Source: Blasia pusilla (Eukaryota > Marchantiophyta > Marchantiopsida > Blasiales). From it: a stretch of 64,000 nt of DNA. How positions within the stretch are numbered: position 1 is the stretch's first letter; the number at the start of each line of letters is the position of its first letter. The notes beneath the pieces are model-generated. The model had not been told where the DNA came from and searched no databases. It was given only the letters and a program-made list of their open reading frames with translations. The stretch spans positions 60,822,001 through 60,886,000 of the forward strand of contig CM114271.1 of the NCBI GenBank assembly GCA_050084515.1, in the 5' to 3' direction. A program made the translations under genes and the position numbers. Shown here one piece after another: positions 56,826 to 64,000 of the stretch.

Positions 56826-57022
56826 GAATTAATCTTTATGTCAAATAATTCAAAAGAGAACTATATTCATTCCTTAATACCCCATGTTCTCTCACTAGTG
56901 TGAGATCTCTTATAGTAGAGTCACGAATTAATCTTTATATCAAATAATTCAAAAGAGAACTATATTCATTCCTTAATACCCCATGTTCTCTCACTAGTGT
57001 GAGATCTCTTATATTAGAGTGT
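56826..57022. repeat. 99-bp tandem duplication
   Basis: Two head-to-tail copies (56826-56924 and 56925-57022), nearly identical, each starting 'gaattaatctttat' and containing the small palindrome TCTCACTAGTGTGAGA. It is a recent event in otherwise featureless DNA. Confidence 0.9.
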
Positions 57023-59478
57023 CACCACGTGACATACAATCAATGGCTTCACAATTGCAAATTTCCATCGGATGGGCGGTCAAAATCATTCACGGGTAAA
57101 GTTTTAAGATTATCTTTTCCTTGTCAACAAATCTAATTATTGGAAATCTTCATGTGTTTTATAAAATCTCTTAAAAAAAATCTTGAAGAACCTTCATTGT
57201 AAATTTTCTCCGCAAAACATTTCCTAATATCTCCTATAATTATCCTCAAGAAAATCTACTAGTAATACTCTCCACTCTAATTCATTATAAAAGAAAATCT
57301 CAAAAGAGAACAAGGAAAAACATCCTAAGAAAGGGAGGCACGAAAGCCAAGAAGGGATACAAAAAGAAAATGGTAACAAATAAGTTTGTACAAGTCTTGT
57401 ACAAACATTAGTGATTTGATCAAAAAGATTTGGTCCATATGGTGAATGACCAACAACCACTTAAACTCGACATACTGATGCCAATCCTATCACCAAGATG
57501 CACTATCAAAAATAAGTATTTACTGTGGAGAGAAGGACTACAAAGTTATTGTAATACCTAAACTAAATTGTCGAAATAGTCTATTATCCCTACCCCTTGC
57601 CGGAATCTCATATCTTACTTGAATGCTTTGAGTTTCCTTCAGCTATGTAAGTGCCTCTTGAACAAACTTTGTCTTGTCTTCTCCCTCTCATTGCTACTAT
57701 CATCGTTGCATACCTTCTCTTGAACATGCAAATTTCCCCGAGACCCCCATCATGTGACTCATTTGTAAGGTTTCAGTTTAATTGCTGCAGTGCTCATTTT
57801 GAAAATTGAGAAATCTGGTTATCTTCTCCGTGGTAAACCAAGACTTCAAAGAGACTTCCTCACGATTCTCCTTCACTAAACACCCATGTGATGTTCAGTG
57901 TCAATCAGATGAGCAGCAGATTTCTACCTACTTCTCATGTATCTAGTGTCAATCACATCAGAAGTAGGTTTGAAATCATATGAGAAGGAGGCTCCTCGAG
58001 TACAATAAAATAGTTTGAAACTTTACTACAAATTCTGTTACTTTTCCATATTTGGAAGCTGTCATCAATCCACCACTCTCCATAAACTGCACCAATACAA
58101 GTGGTATTGCTGTTGTTACATTCACTTGTTCAGTGTGAAGTCCCAAATCTTCCGCTAACAAATCCCCAAACCACCCTTAACAGTTTGGCTACAATTCTTC
58201 CCAAAACCCTTTAATGTTAAACAGTAGCAGGTGAGGCTGATTGGCAACAAGTGCAACAACACAATTGCCATCACTTCAGGTCCGAACCTACTCATATGAT
58301 TGACACTAGATATGGTGATGGTGGTGCTTGCCAACTATGTCAAATGAGGAGAAAGCTTGCACACTATTGCACACTCATGAAGTAAGCAGCGCCATCAGGT
58401 TTGATTTTGAATTAAAGTGCTGTCAGAAGATGGGATCAGCTGTTTCCTTTACAAAACCACAGGATTCAGAACTGCTTCCAATGACTTTCCCTGGGTGAAA
58501 GACACGCACCTGGGTATATACATATGTGGACATAAGGGTCCGTGTCCATTGTGCATATGGAGCTCTTTTCTTCAAGCAGACTGTCCCCACATCCTCACCT
58601 ACTCATGTCAAACACCTTCTTCTTGGATGTCCTCAAACTCTGAGAAACTCACATTATCTTGGAACATTGGCTCCGTCACCAAGTGTTGGGAATGGTTTAT
58701 AATGAAACACGCCCAGACAGATCACTTGGTAATAACCTGAACAAACTCCCCTGTTTCAGAAAGTCGTACTTAGCCCAATATCCAGGGAGATACAGAAATC
58801 TAATGGTGACTGGAGACACATTATCCCATACAGTCTTATCTGGACCAGACTTGCTCAAACAAACTACTGGATGGCTCAAACTGATGTTGTCATTTGCAAT
58901 GATGCTGACCAAGTTGCTGGATAACTGATCGAGTAAGAAGGACTTTTCCTTGTGTTAAGATCTATGAAGTCAAGAGAAGCAACTTGAGTTCTTAATGTAT
59001 CAACATGGAACTACACGTGCGAGAAGCTGCGGTGGTCCAAAATCCAGAGTTCAGACTAGCTGAAATTTTGGCATAGGCACTGATGTCCGATGGCACTTGC
59101 TTGAGCTCATCTGCCCATTTCCTCACGACTGCAAGAGGTCTCATGGTGAGGAGTTTCTGATGCATCGAGAACACCCTTCAGGTTTAGTGGCTTGAAGAAT
59201 ATTTTCCCATGAAATTCTCATGTGTTGAGCTACTTTGCTAGCAATAGCTACTTATAGTTAAGGAGCCAATTGCGAATTCCAAAGTTTGTGTGCTGGGATT
59301 ACTCACAATTCTTAGATACTACTTGCTCCTCTTCAATATGCAGGATGTACAGGATTCAACGACCGCTGCTTGAAGTCGGAGCACGGAAGATATACCTCAG
59401 AAATTACTTGAATACAAGTTCCAGTGCACAAAAACTTCAAACAGTAGGCTTCAATCACCCAAATCTGTCCATCTTCAA
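57023..59478. other. Intergenic DNA with decayed coding-like pieces
   Basis: A minus open frame at 58161-57976 (TEQVNVTTAIPLVLVQFMES) and others at 58417-58928 and 58992-59174 look mildly protein-like, but they match no family I know and are separated by stops. They may be remnants of a gene or transposon. 59.2-59.48 kb is probably the ATG16 3' untranslated region. Confidence 0.35.
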
Positions 59479-61873
59479 TCACTCCCACAAGCAGATTTTT
59501 CCAGTCTTGTCTGCTGTCACCAAAGGTTTTCCCATCTCACTCCATGCACATGCCAGTACAGGCTGTGAGTGGCCTCCCTTAAGACAGGTTTCACTCTCAT
59601 TGCTCATCCTGCTCCACACAATCACTGTCCCGTCTGATGATCCTGCCACCACATAATTTTCATCTGGACTTAAGCATGACCTGGACCAATTGGTAGCGGC
59701 TCGATAGCTGGAAGACCTATACGTTCCCCGAATCTCTAATGTTCGTACATCCAAAATATTGTGAGCATTGTCTCGCCCACTTGTGAGAACTGTATGCCCA
59801 GTTCGTGAAAGAGAGACTGATGTAATAGCCGAACCAAAGACCATCTCACTTCCCAGCTTTCCCGACCGAAAATCCCAGAAGCGCAGATTTCCGTCGTTGT
59901 GACCAGAACAGATTACAGATCCATCAAATGTGACACATACCGAATTGCAGTTACTGTAGCACATTATAGTGCTTTGTACGTATCCAGTCGTCAGATCCCA
60001 GATCTTAATTGTTCGGTCCTGAGATGCACTCACGGCTCTTTTACTCCCTGTTGGGCTCATATCTACAGCAACCACCCTGTCAATGTGGCCAGTAAAAGTA
60101 TGCTTCATTCGTCCTGTTGAGGCATCCCATAGGTGCAGTTTGTGGTCACTGCAAGCTGCCAGTATGGAGTTATTATCCATGGATATGGCCATGTCAAGGA
60201 CAGAGCCCACACTACCTCGGTAGATTGTAAGAGGGGTACCACTTAAGGTGTCCCACTGCCGCACCAGAGAATCATTACCTCCACTAAATACAACTCCGCT
60301 ATTATGCTCAAAGGTTAAGCAGGTACCTCCGCTCTCATGTGCATTAATTGTATTCCGCAAACGTCTGGGAATACCGTACGGTTCGTCCCCTGGTTCAGCG
60401 ATCCTCACAATTCCATCTTCCAACTGTCCTGCCATGTCTCCCAGTCTGGCGGAGTTCATTTTCTCCATCATATCAACAAAAATTGCATTTGCCTGTGACA
60501 CAACCATATAGAGAACACCGTCAAATTAAAACAATAAAACCCTACTCCGGTTTGTTGATCTTTATGATGGAACCTGTATATGCAGTTCTGATCTACAAAT
60601 TCTACTGAATTGCAGCTGTCTTCTTGGGTCCAATCATATATCTCCATTTTTATGATGGAGATACTATGCTGACTCACCTCGTTCAGACCGTTAGCATCCT
60701 TCATTTTCTGCTCCATCCAACGATCCACCAACATTTTATTGTCCACCTCTACTTTCAACAGTTTAGCAGCCAACTCTTCTGATAGAACTTGTAGTGCAGT
60801 CCTCTCTTGCAGGACAACATCCAGTGCTTTGTCCTTCTCGTCGATCTTCATTTCTAACTCCGTGGTTCTTGTCCTGCACAGGTTTTCTCACTTCTGTATT
60901 GTTAATCCAACTCCTAGTCTCTTCCACGTTCTCATTGAAGACAGTGAAACATCACCAATTCCAATGCGTCAAGGCTTTGTTCTTCTCATGATCATTACGG
61001 ACCTCCCAATATTGCATCGTCCACGACAATTGAGAAACGTTAAACCAAAGGAAACACAAAACTGAAGGTCAAGTCTGATTTAGTTCGTGATAAGTATAAA
61101 TTGTCTTCTTCGAGGACGATCAGCAGACACACACACACCTTAGTTCCGTCACTTCAGCATGAAGCTGACCGACAAGGCTCTCTTTCTCTGCAAGTAGACT
61201 GCGCAGATTTTGGTTGGCAGTGACTTCTGCAACTAGTTGTCCTGAGACCTGCGCTTGTGCACGATAACTTTGAGCCAGTTCTTGCTGTAATTCCTCCACC
61301 TTCACATGCAACTCTGCACCCTGAAAAATAACACAACTTTTTAAATCACTCCTTGAAACTTTCACACGTCCAAGCTCAATGGACATCACCGCAATGACTC
61401 CTGCCCAGGTCACTTTATAAAGCAACTTGCTGACAGTACTGCTGTATAGATTGTGAAGTCCGCCACAGAAAGGTCATGGATCACGGCGAACGCAAACTTT
61501 GAAGATTGCTGCACCCAGCGCAGACAAGATCATTGCAAGACTGTCCCTCACAAACCCGGAAGCACCAATCCTGCGAACTAATCAGACACGCTGAGATCTG
61601 TGAACTGCCTGCAGCGCGAAACTCTCCTACGACTGAATTGGACGAGTTCGATTTTCCTCTAAACCCTGATGGCGTGCTCGATCCGATGCCGACGTCAAAT
61701 GTCCAGATGGTAACCGAAACAAGTACCTGATACGAAACGGCTCTCGCAAGCGCAGCAAGAGCAGGACCATGTGCCCCTTCCTCCACCCTGTGCCGCTTGC
61801 GAAGTGCCCGGCATGCTTGGACCACCGCAAACTTCATCCTCTGCTCCATCCCCTCCCCCGGTCCTTGGCCCAT
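59479..61873 (-). CDS. ATG16: Autophagy protein ATG16 (four exons, 512 aa)
   Basis: Exons on the minus strand: 61873-61727, 61320-61139, 60873-60678 and 60492-59479. All introns are GT-AG and all joins keep frame, giving 512 residues, close to the length I recall for plant ATG16. Residues 1-49 (ACRALRKRHRVEEGAHGPAL) are the N-terminal segment that in the family contacts ATG5. 50-175 is coiled coil with the hallmark NKMLVDRWMEQKMKDA just before exon 4. 225-512 is a seven-bladed WD40 propeller (LVRQWDTLSG, KLHLWDASTG, RTIKIWDLTTG, NLRFWDFRSGK, GTVIVWSRM, GKICLWE). ATG16 joins the ATG12-ATG5 conjugate to direct ATG8 lipidation on forming autophagosomes. No stops or missing motifs were seen, so it appears functional. 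Confidence 0.95.
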
Positions 61874-62685
61874 CTTTTCACAAGTGCTACTTCCTCCCCA
61901 TGCAGATCTAACTCCTTACCAATACATCGCTCCTGCGGCCGACGCAATCGTGGAGACACCCACCATAACCACCACCACCACAAGCAACAACGTCCGGCCC
62001 GAAGAGAATGGTTATTCTCAGGTCCGGAGGCCCCTCAGCAGACGGCCCCATCGCGACGCCAAAGCTCCGAGCGCAAGCAACGAAGCCTGTGAGGGATCGG
62101 AAGGCGGCACACCGCCATGTGACGCCAGCAAATTCGACTCTGCAGGCAACTCAACTTAACTCGAAATTCATTCAACTCAACTCATCTCCTCTAATTGATG
62201 GAGCCTTCATCCACTGCTCTTGGAAACAGTAACAGTAACGCTTCAGGTCCGGGACCCCGCGCGCTCCTCCGGCAGTGTTCGCACGGTCCGAGAAGCCCGC
62301 TGCTCAATCCCGTCGCTCCCGATTTTCGACACGGTCATACCAGAATTTCGATTCTGATTGTGTGATCGTGTCTGTTCCCCATGCGGAATTGTGAGTAATC
62401 CGCTCCACCACCGTGCCCGATTCCATGGACCCTCCTCGCTCGCCATGGACGAGCGCTTCCCGCCTCCGCTGGCGCACTCCACTCCATCGCTAACCACTCA
62501 CTCCACCCTCTCGCAAAAAAAATCACGAAGGAGATGGCGAGAGTAGTATATTTCGTTTTATGTATTTTTGCATTTCGTTGCATTTACCAAAAAGAAAAAT
62601 AAGTTGTTGGCTCTTTGGAGTCGTCGGTGTTCCTTTCTTTCCTTTAAAAAATAAAATAAAATAAGGATTTTGAATTAAGCATCTT
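61874..62685. other. ATG16 upstream region, GC-rich
   Basis: A CpG-containing, GC-richer stretch directly upstream of the ATG16 start. It most likely holds its leader and promoter. Open frames on the plus strand (61769-62232) are low in family resemblance and rich in Pro/Ser/Thr/Ala from composition. No separate gene is called. Confidence 0.45.
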
Positions 62686-62689
62686 CTTT

Positions 62690-63065
62690 CAAAATTTCCA
62701 AGTATTTCTATCCCAAAGAAGTGAATCTTATCTTAGAAAGAAAGGTCCCTTTGAAAATACAACGTCATACTTTTTTAAGATTAGACTAGATTCATAGAAG
62801 GTTTGTTTTCACAAGATTGGACTTACTTCAAAATCCATACACTTTTCTATTAACATTGGAGCTTCAACATTGGCTCACATCTCCCGGTTAGAGAGGAGAC
62901 ACAAAGTAGAATTTTAAGTCGTTTGAGTCTCAAGAGATATGAGGGAGTTATTGCAAGAGTATTTGCATGAACTTAGGAACTTATTTTAGGGTGTTTGTAA
63001 AATGGAAAAAATGTGGAAGGTACATACTTATGTCGAGTGCATTGCACGGGCGCACTAACTAGTAC
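62690..63065. repeat. Dispersed repeat family A, copy 3
   Basis: It matches 51900-52300 across its length and the first 160 bp of the window at its 3' part ('agagtatttgcatgaactta', 'gtgcattgcac', 'actaactagt'). It lies about 350 bp upstream of the plus-strand Helitron. Confidence 0.65.
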
Positions 63066-63409
63066 TAGTTTACAATGTAAAACCAAAACTAAATAATACT
63101 AGTCCGCACTATTAAGACAATAAAGTTGACTTTTCTAAACGAATAAAAGTAGGTAATGGGTTTTCTACAAATCTAGCACAATGTAGTACTAATTAGACTT
63201 TTCTTGAAGATTTAAAGGTGAAGTAATGGAAAATTTTCACCAAATGCATTGTACTAGTTGGCTTATATTATCGGTTGCATGTCATTAGGACCCGATACTA
63301 TGTACATTTGGGGGTCTCTGCATTCCAAACTCCCCTCGTATAGTAGGTTCTAGTGTAGTACTATAGTATTGATAGTATGACCAGTCGTTTTACCATTGGA
63401 CTTATGGAT
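63066..63409. other. AT-rich DNA between repeat A and the Helitron
   Basis: It contains several 'actagt'/'tactag' words but no coding sequence. It may be the 5' part of the Helitron; its TC start was not identified. Confidence 0.35.
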
Positions 63410-64000
63410 GATGTTTGTCCAACTTGCAAGGCTCTACATTGGAAGTGTGAGAGAGTGAAGTATACTAGGTTCACAAGTTCCTCTTTTGAGATGTGTTGTG
63501 AGCATGGTAAGATTCATCTACCACATTTGCATGCTTAATCTTCTATACTATCAAAATTAATTTCTGGTATGAGCTCTAATAGTCTTCATTTTGTGCATAA
63601 TGCACGTGCCTATAATAGAGCTCTTCAATTAGCATCCACTCGGGCACATGTGACACAACAATTTGGTGGTACAAGAAACTTCAGGAATCAAGGTGGTGTT
63701 AATCATTCCATTGGACCTCTTCAAGCATAGATTGATTCTCTTCCAGAATTTGCACAAATCTACATTCACGATGATGAGCACAAGATGGAACATAGAACAA
63801 GGATCATGAATGCAGATAATCGTGATTAGTTGAGGCCTGAGATCTTAATGGGACTACAAGATATGCTACACACCCATAATCCATATATTTCTCTATTTCG
63901 AAATATGACACGTAATTCTGACTTCCATATTGTTCTTAAGGGTAGTAAGCAAGGTCTCGATGCACCTTGCCTGTTTCTTAAGAGATTCTGCTATCTTGCA
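63410..64000 (+). pseudogene. Helitron Rep/helicase N-terminal part, runs off the window
   Basis: A single frame of about 195 codons, broken by only three stops (near 63536, 63728, 63827), reads the Helitron N-terminal order: CPTCKALHWKCERV, then MCCEHGKIHLPHLH, FVHNARAYNRALQLASTRAH, FGGTRNFRNQGGVNHSIGPLQ, LPEFAQIYIHDDEH, then LMGLQDMLHTHNPYISLFRN. The Rep catalytic domain and PIF1-like helicase would lie beyond position 64000. With so few stops it is younger than the Helitron at 41.6-45.9 kb. Confidence 0.85.

Overview
The window looks like nuclear DNA of a green land plant, probably a non-seed plant such as a bryophyte (inference). The evidence is three plant genes with introns or a plastid transit peptide, set in long AT-rich intergenic DNA and layers of degraded transposable elements. 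The genes are CP12 (36583-36987, minus), an F-box/leucine-rich-repeat protein of the SKIP1/FBW2 type (48070-49342, plus, one intron) and ATG16 (59479-61873, minus, four exons, 512 aa). I saw no rRNA, tRNA, CRISPR array or prokaryote-style operon.

Layout. 1-12.2 kb is intergenic. It holds pieces of a dispersed repeat, a 32-bp perfect palindrome, a GC-rich island, a LINE-like fragment, a possible orphan first exon and a perfect (GA)97 microsatellite. 12.2-33 kb is a nest of LTR retrotransposons. A plus-strand Ty3/gypsy element has its gag at 12.3-13.5 kb and its pol at 28.0-31.6 kb. Between these lie a minus-strand Ty1/copia element (13.5-17.5 kb) and a long minus-strand Ty3/gypsy element (17.5-27.5 kb). 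33-36.5 kb is featureless, followed by CP12. 38.8-46 kb holds a possible DNA-transposon end, a copia 5' fragment with a perfect primer-binding site, and a minus-strand Helitron wreck. The F-box gene, with a repeated leader, follows at 47.5-49.9 kb. 50-59 kb is decayed intergenic DNA with further repeat copies, then ATG16. The window ends inside a plus-strand Helitron.

The most interesting object is the minus-strand gypsy element. Between its protease and reverse transcriptase lies a domain with the ordered motifs of a C5-cytosine DNA methyltransferase: FGG, then GWPCQG with the catalytic Cys, then LENMP, then a C-terminal LGQAMNLN block. After the integrase it carries a PHD-finger-like zinc domain. 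The plus-strand gypsy element also ends in a PHD-like finger, and the segment encoding it has been amplified into four tandem copies of up to 278 bp. A retrotransposon carrying both a DNA methylation writer and a chromatin-reader domain would be equipped to interact with host epigenetic silencing. Both copies here are broken by stops and frameshifts.

The three host genes are unrelated in pathway (Calvin-cycle regulation, ubiquitin ligase specificity, autophagy). They sit as separate small islands in repeat-rich DNA.
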